Below the pieces are notes generated by a model. That model saw only the letters and a program-made list of their open reading frames with translations. It was not told where the DNA came from and ran no database searches. The translations under genes were made by a program, and so were the position numbers. 31,657 bases of DNA from a virus, in the IMG/VR virus record IMGVR_UViG_3300020187_000125, positions 1 through 31,657 of that record. One strand, given 5' to 3'. The stretch's first letter is position 1; every line of letters starts with the position of its first letter. Positions 6,291 to 14,098 of the stretch are shown piece after piece.

Positions 6291-9200
6291 ATGAGGTCTA
6301 TAATTAATCAAGCGGAAATTAGAAAACTCATCAAATCAGGTAAAGCAAAACAGGTTCAGGATGCGCTTGAAAAAGCACAGATGATTCCAAATCCTCCTCC
6401 CCCAATACCTAAATTTATTCCATTTTCTGCTGAAGACGTTAAAGATACACCATTACAAGGTTTAGATGTTGGCGTCACAGTTGTAGAATATGACGTAGAA
6501 AACCTTGATCAGTCAACATTAGATATTCAAGTTGCAATTGATAGAGATAGAGTAAATAATTCATCAATAATTGGAGCAAACGATAATGATGGAGAAGAGT
6601 TTGCGGGATGGGTTCAGGCAATAGGTAACACAGACGGTGAAGTTGGTATTGCTAGACTCACAGGCGATTTTGGAGTAAGGGGTGGTAGTAAACCAGATGC
6701 GACTGTAGTTTGTAGTGGTGCACCTTTAGCAATAAAAGCAGCACAAAAAAAGCATATCGACAGAGCAAACAAGGCAAGAGAAGATGTCGCAAAACATTTA
6801 GATACTTTACCTCCTATACTTGGTGCTCCGGCGGCAGGATTTCTTGGTACTGTTTTAAAAATTGTAGGGATAGCAGGTTCTCTTGGTGCTATTTTTCCTC
6901 AAGTATCTCCCATGGGCGGTATTGTTGGTAAGATTAAAGAAATAAAAGACTCAATCTTACAACAAACAGGAATTCAAGGAATTATTGATGATATTAAAGG
7001 TGCGTATGATAACGCAGTTGCAACAGTAGAAGGTGTCTTTGAAGATATTCAGGAGGGAATAGAAGAAACTTTTAATGATTTAGTGGGTAGAGGAGAAGCA
7101 GTTGCACAAGACGTTGCAGATGGAATTAGTAGTTCGATCACTAATTCTGCTGCTACAACCAGTTCTGCTACTGCTGCAAATGCACTTAGTTCTCCTGCGG
7201 GTGTTAATATATTCGAGAATGCCGCAGTTGAACTTAATTTAGAATCTACTGGTGTTCTTAGAGGAAGTGGGGCAAATCTTGGGCAAAGGATATCGAGTAT
7301 ATCTCCTAGTGGGCAAGTAAATCTTAGTATTGGAGGACTCTTAAGAGAGTTAGCAGAAGAGACAATAAGTGTTCTTAAACTTGAGGTGAAACGCCTTACG
7401 ACATTCAATATTCCAGACGATGCAGTTAATAATATAGTCAATGACATAGTTGAAGGTGGAGTTAAAAGGGTAAAAGCAGTTGCAAACATAACAGTACTAG
7501 ATGGAGCAATAACTCCTCTATTAAATAAATTTGAAGGTATAGTAGATGAAGTAGACGGAATACTCTCGGGTGAGTTAACAGAAATTGATGTATTAAACAA
7601 GATAGCAGAAATTGGCAAAAAGAGTGGAGCAACCGCAGCAGAGATAAAAGAAGTTCAAGACGCATTTAGAGAGAAAATGAAACAAGTGGAAAATAGTTCT
7701 GCTTTTAATGACAATCTTGAAGATATATTTACAGAAGATGGTAATACGACAAGGTCTTTACCACCACCAAAACTTAAAGAAAAGTTCTCATACGTTGGTT
7801 CAGTAGAGGAACTAGAAAGAGAATTTTATTTAAGTGTCATAAGAAGCGAAAGACCTATTAGGGATGTCGTTATTCATGCAACCGAGACATTCACGAATAA
7901 AAATATAGGCGCAGAAGAGATAGAAGATGCTGAGAATCCAGACAGTCGTGATCAAACAATAGGTTATCATTATGTTATTCGAAGAGACGGAAGACTTCAA
8001 CGCGGAAGGGCAGTCTCAGAGCAGGGAAATCATGCGGGTTACGGGTTTGATGTAACTTCTATTGGTATTGCTATGGTTGGTGGTATTAATAGAGCAAGTA
8101 CAGAAAATTTAAACTTTCAAACTTCAAGCGCATCATTTACACGTGCTCAATATGATACGTTAGAACAATTCCTTAAAACATTTTATAACCACATTCCTGG
8201 AGGAAATGTTTTTGGTCATAACGATTTACACAGACTTTTCTCAGATTCAGTTTCTGTGGAAACAGTTGATGAATATTTAGACCCTTACTTTGATGTGGCA
8301 GAATATATACTTTCTTTATTCGGAAAGGTAAACACATTACAACTAGAAAGTGCTGACTTCGATGCGAACGAAGAAGATGTCGTAACAGGACATTTCCTTG
8401 TACAATCTATTCCTCCAGATTCAAATACAAGTCTTAGTGTTACAAATATTACAACTATTGATGAGAATGGAGAAGTAGTACAAGAAGAAGAGTCCTTCCT
8501 CGATGTAATATCAAGACAAGAAACAGAAATACCTAGAGCAAGAAGAACTCCAGCAGGAGATTTTTCTAATAGATTAGCAAGAGAAGCAGAAGAAGCAAGA
8601 ATAGCAAGAGAAAATACAGAGAATTTACCTTTATTATCATCACCTCCAGTCGAAAATAGTCCAATTCCTGGGTCAGTAAAACATCCTGGAGCAGTTATAC
8701 TTGATTGGTTCTCTAGATTAACACCTGCGTCTAAGGCGTTAAGAAGATATAATCGAATTCAAAGACAAGCAGCAATCGATGCAGAAAACTTTGAAACGAA
8801 CAGAAATAGTTCTACAGATGTTCCAATAGAAAACCTAATACCTGATATTGATGTCGTTGCTGATGAAGCAGAAGCAATAAATGAAAAACCACCTAAATCA
8901 CAATATTTGGTGGTTTATGCACCACAAATTGGATCAAAGGACCCAGACAGCGCTATAAAAGAGGGCGACTTGGTAGACCCAGCACTATTCAAAGATGCAG
9001 GTAAGAACATACCAAAGGATTTAACAATACTTGCAAACCTTATACAATCAAATATAACGGTCAGTAGTGGGTATCGTGACCAAATTTATAACAAACAAAT
9101 TGGTGGGAAAAAATATAGTCGTCATTTAAAAGGAATAGCAGTTGACTTTCAAATTGATAAATTTGCTTCAAAGAATGGCGGGACTGGAAACAATAGATAT

Positions 9201-9488
9201 GGAAAAAATTACTATCACAGTGCAGAGGCACATTCTGTAATATATCCTTTGGTAAAAAAGGCAGTAGAGGACTTAGGTTATGGGGGGGTTCACTTGTATG
9301 GTTATTTCATACATTTAGATAAAGGTCCACTTCAATGCGGAGAAGGCGGAGGGGTTCTTCCTCAAAACCACGGAAACAGACCACTTGGAGAATTTATGAG
9401 AAGAAAAGGATTTACATCAACAAACCTAACTCAAGAAGACTCTAGATATGACGAAAGCGGAAAATATCTCGGACCAAAAACTAATTAA
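6291..9488 (+). CDS. Large baseplate/spike-associated protein with amidase and M15-type peptidase domains
   Basis: A 1065-aa protein with two predicted zinc peptidoglycan hydrolases. Residues about 520-660 form a T7-lysozyme/PGRP-type N-acetylmuramoyl-L-alanine amidase: VVIHATET (His529), YHYVIRRDGRLQRGR, GNHAGYGF, SIGIAMVGG, FTRAQYDTLEQFL, VFGHNDL (His643) and SD (Asp652), the last in the place of the third zinc ligand. Residues about 905-1015 form an M15-type D,D/L,D-peptidase: SSGYRD, YSRHLKGIAVDFQI (His945, Asp952) and YFIHLDKGP (His1008), the SxHxxGxAxD...HxD zinc site. Residues 1-500 are not recognised: a proline run at 34-40, a Gly/Ala-rich hydrophobic stretch at about 175-205, and long helical, Ala/Glu-rich segments. 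A charged linker (about 750-775, RLAREAEEARIARE) separates the enzymes. It lies inside the hub/needle gene group, so it probably digests the cell wall during injection. A gap of 9 nt with AGGAG precedes the ATG. Confidence 0.8.
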   Translation: MRSIINQAEIRKLIKSGKAKQVQDALEKAQMIPNPPPPIPKFIPFSAEDVKDTPLQGLDVGVTVVEYDVENLDQSTLDIQVAIDRDRVNNSSIIGANDNDGEEFAGWVQAIGNTDGEVGIARLTGDFGVRGGSKPDATVVCSGAPLAIKAAQKKHIDRANKAREDVAKHLDTLPPILGAPAAGFLGTVLKIVGIAGSLGAIFPQVSPMGGIVGKIKEIKDSILQQTGIQGIIDDIKGAYDNAVATVEGVFEDIQEGIEETFNDLVGRGEAVAQDVADGISSSITNSAATTSSATAANALSSPAGVNIFENAAVELNLESTGVLRGSGANLGQRISSISPSGQVNLSIGGLLRELAEETISVLKLEVKRLTTFNIPDDAVNNIVNDIVEGGVKRVKAVANITVLDGAITPLLNKFEGIVDEVDGILSGELTEIDVLNKIAEIGKKSGATAAEIKEVQDAFREKMKQVENSSAFNDNLEDIFTEDGNTTRSLPPPKLKEKFSYVGSVEELEREFYLSVIRSERPIRDVVIHATETFTNKNIGAEEIEDAENPDSRDQTIGYHYVIRRDGRLQRGRAVSEQGNHAGYGFDVTSIGIAMVGGINRASTENLNFQTSSASFTRAQYDTLEQFLKTFYNHIPGGNVFGHNDLHRLFSDSVSVETVDEYLDPYFDVAEYILSLFGKVNTLQLESADFDANEEDVVTGHFLVQSIPPDSNTSLSVTNITTIDENGEVVQEEESFLDVISRQETEIPRARRTPAGDFSNRLAREAEEARIARENTENLPLLSSPPVENSPIPGSVKHPGAVILDWFSRLTPASKALRRYNRIQRQAAIDAENFETNRNSSTDVPIENLIPDIDVVADEAEAINEKPPKSQYLVVYAPQIGSKDPDSAIKEGDLVDPALFKDAGKNIPKDLTILANLIQSNITVSSGYRDQIYNKQIGGKKYSRHLKGIAVDFQIDKFASKNGGTGNNRYGKNYYHSAEAHSVIYPLVKKAVEDLGYGGVHLYGYFIHLDKGPLQCGEGGGVLPQNHGNRPLGEFMRRKGFTSTNLTQEDSRYDESGKYLGPKTN

Positions 9489-9497
9489 GGTAAAATA

Positions 9498-11108
9498 ATG
9501 ACAACAAAAACAAATAAATTTGACAGTAGAGTAAATGACTTTGGTATTGGTAAAGAAATCAGTGAAGGGGTTTCTGCAGATGGAATGCAGAATGCTTCAG
9601 GGGATTACCCAAGAAGAGAATATAACTTTGGTTCGTCTATAAACAAAGCAGCACTTGGTACTAAGGTAAACCAACTCTATACAGGTGGTGGTGAGATTGG
9701 TGTTCCTTTAGGAATCCCAAAACAAATGCCATCACAATATCCTTTCAATCAAGTAGATGAAACCCCAAGTGGTCATGTTATTGAGATGGATGATACTCCA
9801 GGAGGAGAACGAGTCCTCATCAAACACCGTAAAGGTTCGGGTGTAGAGTTACGTGCTGATGGTACGGTTGTAATATCTGCATTGAATAATAAGGTTGAGG
9901 TGACAGGGGGAGACCAAACCGTAATTATTGAAGGTCATGGTAATCTTGTATACAACGGAAACCTTAATCTTAAAGTAAGTGGTGACTATAATGTAGAGGT
10001 TGGAGGAGATTACAATCTTAATGTAGCAGGAAACAACAATACAAGAACTAATAGGGCACACAAACTTGAAGTTGCTGGACCATGTATAGAAAAATATTTA
10101 AATACTAAAACAGAAAAGGTTCTTAAAACTAATACAAGAACTATGTTATCAAATGACTTTAATTATGTTAAGGGGAATAGGGAAGACGGAACAGAAGGTG
10201 ATTACAAATCTACTTCTCGTGGAGATTTCTTAATATCCTCTGAATCACAAATTGATATTGTCTCCCCAGACGTTAACATAACAGCACCAATAGCACTGAA
10301 CATAAAAGGAACCGCTGGTCTTATAGGTGGTAGTCATATAAGGTTTACTGGACAAACTTTCAGTGGAGGTTCTGAAGAAGAAAATAAACCAATAACTACC
10401 TCTCCTTTTAATGCTGATGATTCAGATGGTTTTGGACTTTCTCAGTCTGATAGTTCTGATAACCCATCCGGATATAGAACTGCTATATTTCACGGAACAT
10501 TTAAAGGTACTGCGGATAAAGCATTACATGCAAGTAAAGCGAATAGTTCTGTTCTTGCTCTCGCATCATCTACTGCGCTTGGTGCTGTTGGAACAAGTAC
10601 TGCAGCAGCAGGGTTTATTGCTGCTGCAAGTGCTATCTCTGGTATTATGGCAGTTAAAGATATGATGGCAAACTTTAGTCAAGAAGCAGAAGATGGTGGT
10701 CATATTCCATTAAACCCTAAAGAAGTTCGCGACCTCGCAAATAATTTAATACCAACTGATGGTCCATTAAGAAGAGACTTAGCACTCTCAAAACCTATAC
10801 AGCATACAACGGTTGACGCTGGAGACTTTATAAGAAATGAAACAAAAAGTTATGACTACTATCTTGACACTTTCAGAAGAAAACCTACAACACAAGAAAT
10901 AAGGTCAGCATTTAGGAATGTAGATACAAGACTAAATACTCTTCTTGGAGCAAAACTTATAATTGATGGAAAGTTACATAAAACATATTTAAACGCAGTT
11001 CCCCCAGCACTCACAGGAAGAAGTGCTTCGTTTTCTCAAAAAGATAGAGGCAGGTATGGGTATACAGCAATAGGTAACTCATTAGATAATAGAGGAAAGA
11101 GATTTTAG
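9498..11108 (+). CDS. gp5-like beta-helix membrane-puncturing needle protein
   Basis: Residues about 76-190 match the C-terminal part of T4 gp5. MPSQYPFNQVDETPSGHVIEMDDTPGGERV corresponds to the T4 'YPYVHTMETESGHIQEFDDTPGQER' junction, followed by octad-like beta-helix repeats rich in V/N/G (DQTVIIEG, GNLVYNGN, LNLKVSGD, YNVEVGGD, YNLNVAGN). Three such chains should wind into the triangular needle that pierces the outer membrane. Unlike T4 gp5, no OB or lysozyme domain is attached, and about 250 extra residues follow, including FHGTFKGTADKAL (fibre-like), an Ala/Ser/Gly-rich hydrophobic stretch (about 351-390) and a charged C-terminus. Residues 1-70 are a polar N-terminal arm. It is 9 nt after the amidase/peptidase gene and just before the 220-aa gene. 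The needle call is firm; the role of the C-terminal half is unknown. Confidence 0.85.
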   Translation: MTTKTNKFDSRVNDFGIGKEISEGVSADGMQNASGDYPRREYNFGSSINKAALGTKVNQLYTGGGEIGVPLGIPKQMPSQYPFNQVDETPSGHVIEMDDTPGGERVLIKHRKGSGVELRADGTVVISALNNKVEVTGGDQTVIIEGHGNLVYNGNLNLKVSGDYNVEVGGDYNLNVAGNNNTRTNRAHKLEVAGPCIEKYLNTKTEKVLKTNTRTMLSNDFNYVKGNREDGTEGDYKSTSRGDFLISSESQIDIVSPDVNITAPIALNIKGTAGLIGGSHIRFTGQTFSGGSEEENKPITTSPFNADDSDGFGLSQSDSSDNPSGYRTAIFHGTFKGTADKALHASKANSSVLALASSTALGAVGTSTAAAGFIAAASAISGIMAVKDMMANFSQEAEDGGHIPLNPKEVRDLANNLIPTDGPLRRDLALSKPIQHTTVDAGDFIRNETKSYDYYLDTFRRKPTTQEIRSAFRNVDTRLNTLLGAKLIIDGKLHKTYLNAVPPALTGRSASFSQKDRGRYGYTAIGNSLDNRGKRF

Positions 11109-11109
11109 A

Positions 11110-11772
11110 ATGACAAGATTGATACCAGACCCGTTATACGACCCTAATAATTTATCACCTATAAGTTCTAGGACTAAACTTGCTCCAGGAATTTCAATAG
11201 CAAAGTTTCTTGGGGCATATGGAGATAGAACTTCATTCAGATATATAACAAATGAATTAGGGCGAGTTCAAATAGCAAGAAATTTAACCCTACACTCAAG
11301 AGCAATGTCCTTAATAAATGGGAATACAGATAGGTTTAATGATGTTCGAGTAATTGTAAGTGAAGGAATCTATTATCGCGAAATTCCAGATTTTACAAGT
11401 CCAGAGATGCAATTAAAAGCAACGGGAAGACTTGTGTATTATCAAGTAATTGGAACTAATGGATTGATTGATTTAGAACGTACTTATGATGTAGCAAAGT
11501 ATTGGTTTGACCATATTGATTATGACGTTTTATATTTAGATTATGATCAATACAATCCGGATAAGAGTCTTACTGCACAAATTGGTTTAGAAATGCCTAG
11601 CGTGCCAGCAAATTATGATATTAAGTATAATCCTGGAGCAGGGTTCGGTGAGAAGGCATCGTTAGTGACTTTCTTCAACGGACAACTACAAGCATCAGGA
11701 AGTTTAGTTGAAATAACTAATAATAATTTAACTGATGGAATAACAGTATCAGAACCGATAATACAACAATAA
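11110..11772 (+). CDS. Conserved virion protein of unknown function between needle and gp25
   Basis: A 220-aa protein starting one base after the needle gene stop. I recall similar proteins (MxRLIPDP start, an ELGR segment, HxRAMxLINGNTxR, then VIVxEGIxxREIP, SPEMQLxATGRLVYYxxIGTNG) at the same place in marine T4-like phages, without a known function. Visible are an aromatic, acidic block (YWFDHIDYDVLYLDYDQ, about 136-152) and an ending GxxLVEITNNNLTDGITVSEP. It has no signal peptide or membrane segment and no cysteine. The position between the needle and wedge gene gp25 suggests a baseplate part, possibly hub-to-wedge. It is the last gene before a 46-bp gap with a late promoter. Confidence 0.6.
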   Translation: MTRLIPDPLYDPNNLSPISSRTKLAPGISIAKFLGAYGDRTSFRYITNELGRVQIARNLTLHSRAMSLINGNTDRFNDVRVIVSEGIYYREIPDFTSPEMQLKATGRLVYYQVIGTNGLIDLERTYDVAKYWFDHIDYDVLYLDYDQYNPDKSLTAQIGLEMPSVPANYDIKYNPGAGFGEKASLVTFFNGQLQASGSLVEITNNNLTDGITVSEPIIQQ

Positions 11773-11805
11773 TATTATTTTATTTAAAAAGTAATGTTAA
11801 AAACA

Positions 11806-11813
11806 TATAAATA
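11806..11813 (+). promoter_or_regulatory. T4-type late promoter on the gp25 start codon
   Basis: A perfect TATAAATA, followed by AGAAT and the ATG at 11819. With the octamer at -13 to -6, +1 is exactly the A of the ATG, so the gp25 message from this promoter would be leaderless. The rest of the 46-bp gap (11773-11805) is A/T-rich with only a weak ATGTT/AACAT hairpin and no clear terminator. Confidence 0.75.
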
Positions 11814-11818
11814 AGAAT

Positions 11819-12268
11819 ATGACAAGAAGAGCATTCGCACAAGAAGATATAAACTTAGGAACTAACTCAGTAGAGATTAGTCGAACACGCAAGTATGTCG
11901 ATATAGACTTGACCCTTTCTGCAAAACCAACATCAAAAGATATCTATAAAAAGAATGATGCTGCAGCAGTTAAACAAGCAGTTAAAAATCTAATTATGAC
12001 TAACCGACTTGAAAAACCATTTAAACCTCAATTTGGTGGAGATATTAGAAGTGCTTTATTTGAACTAGCAGATTATGGTGAAAATTTTATTCTCACACAA
12101 AGAATAGTATCAACAATTCATTCTAGTGAACCTAGAGCAAAAGTAATTAATATTATTACTGCAACATCAGATGATTATAAAAATTCTGTTAATGTGACAA
12201 TAATATTTAAAGTAAGAAATACATCTGAGGTGGTTCAGTTAACCACAAATCTCGCAAGGTTAAGATAA
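11819..12268 (+). CDS. gp25: Baseplate wedge subunit gp25
   Basis: A 149-aa protein of the GPW/gp25 family (T4 gp25 132 aa), the small wedge part that nucleates sheath assembly and is related to TssE of type VI secretion. The core VKQAVKNLIMTNRLEKPFKPQFGGDIRSALFE (about 50-81) matches T4 'IKNSLLGIITTRKGSRPFDPEFGCDLSDQLFE', and the C-terminal half (EPRAKVINIITATSDDYKNSVNVTIIFKV) matches the T4 'EPRIDKLAVNVIPVYDDYTLIVEIRFSV'. No other in-frame Met lies before residue 60, so the ATG at 11819 is the only reasonable start even though it allows no ribosome-binding leader from the promoter in front of it. gp6 starts on the base after its stop. Confidence 0.92.
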   Translation: MTRRAFAQEDINLGTNSVEISRTRKYVDIDLTLSAKPTSKDIYKKNDAAAVKQAVKNLIMTNRLEKPFKPQFGGDIRSALFELADYGENFILTQRIVSTIHSSEPRAKVINIITATSDDYKNSVNVTIIFKVRNTSEVVQLTTNLARLR

Positions 12269-14098
12269 ATGGCAACTACAATAAATTCAACATCACTAGA
12301 TATTAATAGTATAAAGAACAATCTAAAGGATTCTCTTAGAAACTCTGGTGAGTTCGAAGACTTTGATTTTGAAGCATCAGGAATATCGAGTATTCTTGAC
12401 GTACTTGCCTACAACACACATTACAACGGTCTTACCGCAAACTTTGCGTTGAACGAATCATTCCTGAGTACAGCGCAACTTAGAAGTTCAGTCTTATCTC
12501 TTGCAGAGGGTATAGGGTATGTTGCTGATTCTAGAACCTCATCACAAGCAACTATAAATTTATCTCTTGTTGTTAGTGGTAGTGGCGTGATTGCTCCACC
12601 CCTTATTCAAATAAACGAAAACTTTAAATTCAATGCTACAGTAGATGATGAGAGTTATATATTTCAAACTCGTGAAGATATAAGCGCAGTGAATAATAAT
12701 GGTAATTTTATTTTTTCAGATATATCCGGAGAAACAAATATAAAGATTATAGAGGGTCTGCAAAGAACAAAAACGTTCATAGCATTGAAAGCATCAAATA
12801 ATCCTATCTATGTTATTCCAGACAAAAATATGGATATGTCTACTGCAATAGTAAGGGTCTATGATTCAGCAACCTCATCAACATTCACTACATATTCTAA
12901 TATAGTAAATGCTCAAACAATTAATGAAAACTCAACACTTTATATATTACGCGAAGCACCAAACGGAAACTTTGATTTATCTTTTGGTAATGGTTCCACA
13001 CTCGGTAAAGCACCTAACGTTGGTGCAAAAGTAGAAGTAGAATATATCTCAACCAATGGTAGTGCCGCGAATACAGCAAAGGTGTTTGAGGCATCACAAC
13101 AGGTATTCATAAATAATGTTGGATATACTCTTTCTGTATCAACAGTATCTCCCGCTGTTGGCGGTAGTTCAAAAGAAGGTATAGAAAGTATTCGTAAGAA
13201 TGCTCCATTCCAATACGCATCACAGAATAGAATGGTAACTGCCGCAGATTACTCTGCGTTGATACTTAAAAACTTCTCAACATTCATTAGTGATATACAA
13301 TCCTTTGGTGGAGAAGATGCATTAGAACCAGAATTTGGTGTGGTGTTCGTTTCAATACTCTTTAATGATGAGGTTATAGAATCAGGGCAAGATACATCAG
13401 TTAAAGAAGATATCCTAGATTTAGCAGAGCAATTATCTGTTGCCTCATTTGATGTTAAGTTCGAAGACCCCATAAAGACGTTTATTGAAGTTACAACCTT
13501 TTTCCAATTCAATGACAACTTAACTACCCTTTCTAGGAATACAATAGAAGGAGAGGTTAATGTAGCGATATCAAATTACTTCACAAACAACACTGGTAAA
13601 TTTGGTCAATCATTCAGAAGGTCAAACTTATTATCTTTGGTAGATGCTACAAGTGCCGCAGTATTATCATCAAGACAAGAAATAAAAATGCAAAGAAGGT
13701 TCACACCTACTCTCACAGCAATACAAAATCATACCCTTAGATATGCTGCACCTATAGCAGCACCAGACGATGAATTTTATAGAGTTACTTCTGACCCATT
13801 TTTATTTAAAGGGAATGTTTGCATAATACGAAACAGATTAAAGTCAAATGTTCTTGAAATATTTAACAGTAATTCTGGTACAGTAATTATTGATAATATC
13901 GGAGACTATTCTAATGATGTAGTAAGGTTAGTTGGTCTTCAAGTTGACTCTTTGACTTCAGGCGATTCGTTTATAAAACTAAGTGCAGTTCCCGCAAATC
14001 AAAGTGCAATATCTCCTCAAAGACAAGACGTTTTAGTTTTAGATAGTGCCAAAACTTTCACCAAGGTTGTTGACGTACTAGATGGAGTTAATACTTAA
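12269..14098 (+). CDS. gp6: Baseplate wedge subunit gp6
   Basis: A 609-aa protein (T4 gp6 660 aa) of the gp6/baseplate J-like family that makes the iris-like ring joining the wedges. Visible are the N-terminal SGEFEDFDFEASGISSILDVLAYNTHYN block (about 25-53, the 'F.....g....il..lAy..h......n...nE.fl' pattern), NESFLSTAQLRSSVLSLAEGIGY (about 60-83), the TFDLSFGNG-type strand NGNFDLSFGNGSTLGK (about 232-247), and APFQYASQNRMVTAADYSALI (about 311-331), the conserved 'P.....qgR.VT..Dy..li' motif. The C-terminal part is beta-rich. The gene abuts gp25, and its stop TAA shares bases with the ATG of gp7 (TAATG), as expected for translational coupling in a wedge operon. Confidence 0.9.
   Translation: MATTINSTSLDINSIKNNLKDSLRNSGEFEDFDFEASGISSILDVLAYNTHYNGLTANFALNESFLSTAQLRSSVLSLAEGIGYVADSRTSSQATINLSLVVSGSGVIAPPLIQINENFKFNATVDDESYIFQTREDISAVNNNGNFIFSDISGETNIKIIEGLQRTKTFIALKASNNPIYVIPDKNMDMSTAIVRVYDSATSSTFTTYSNIVNAQTINENSTLYILREAPNGNFDLSFGNGSTLGKAPNVGAKVEVEYISTNGSAANTAKVFEASQQVFINNVGYTLSVSTVSPAVGGSSKEGIESIRKNAPFQYASQNRMVTAADYSALILKNFSTFISDIQSFGGEDALEPEFGVVFVSILFNDEVIESGQDTSVKEDILDLAEQLSVASFDVKFEDPIKTFIEVTTFFQFNDNLTTLSRNTIEGEVNVAISNYFTNNTGKFGQSFRRSNLLSLVDATSAAVLSSRQEIKMQRRFTPTLTAIQNHTLRYAAPIAAPDDEFYRVTSDPFLFKGNVCIIRNRLKSNVLEIFNSNSGTVIIDNIGDYSNDVVRLVGLQVDSLTSGDSFIKLSAVPANQSAISPQRQDVLVLDSAKTFTKVVDVLDGVNT

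Noticed and set aside
6600-6720. Possible PAAR-type spike tip in the 1065-aa protein (ARLTGDFGVRGGSKPDATVV)
   Set aside because: A faint similarity to the end of a PAAR repeat, but the Pro-Ala-Ala-Arg repeats and the zinc-binding His/Cys pattern are missing.
7049-7665. Minus-strand frames opposite the 1065-aa gene
   Set aside because: Ser/Leu-rich shadow translations of a well-supported plus-strand gene.
10411-10665. Alternative plus-strand frame inside the needle gene
   Set aside because: Leu-rich out-of-frame reading of the Ala/Ser-rich segment, with no support beyond being open.
11773-11805. Hairpin ATGTT/AACAT as a terminator before gp25
   Set aside because: The stem is only five A/T-rich pairs and no T-run follows in the right place.
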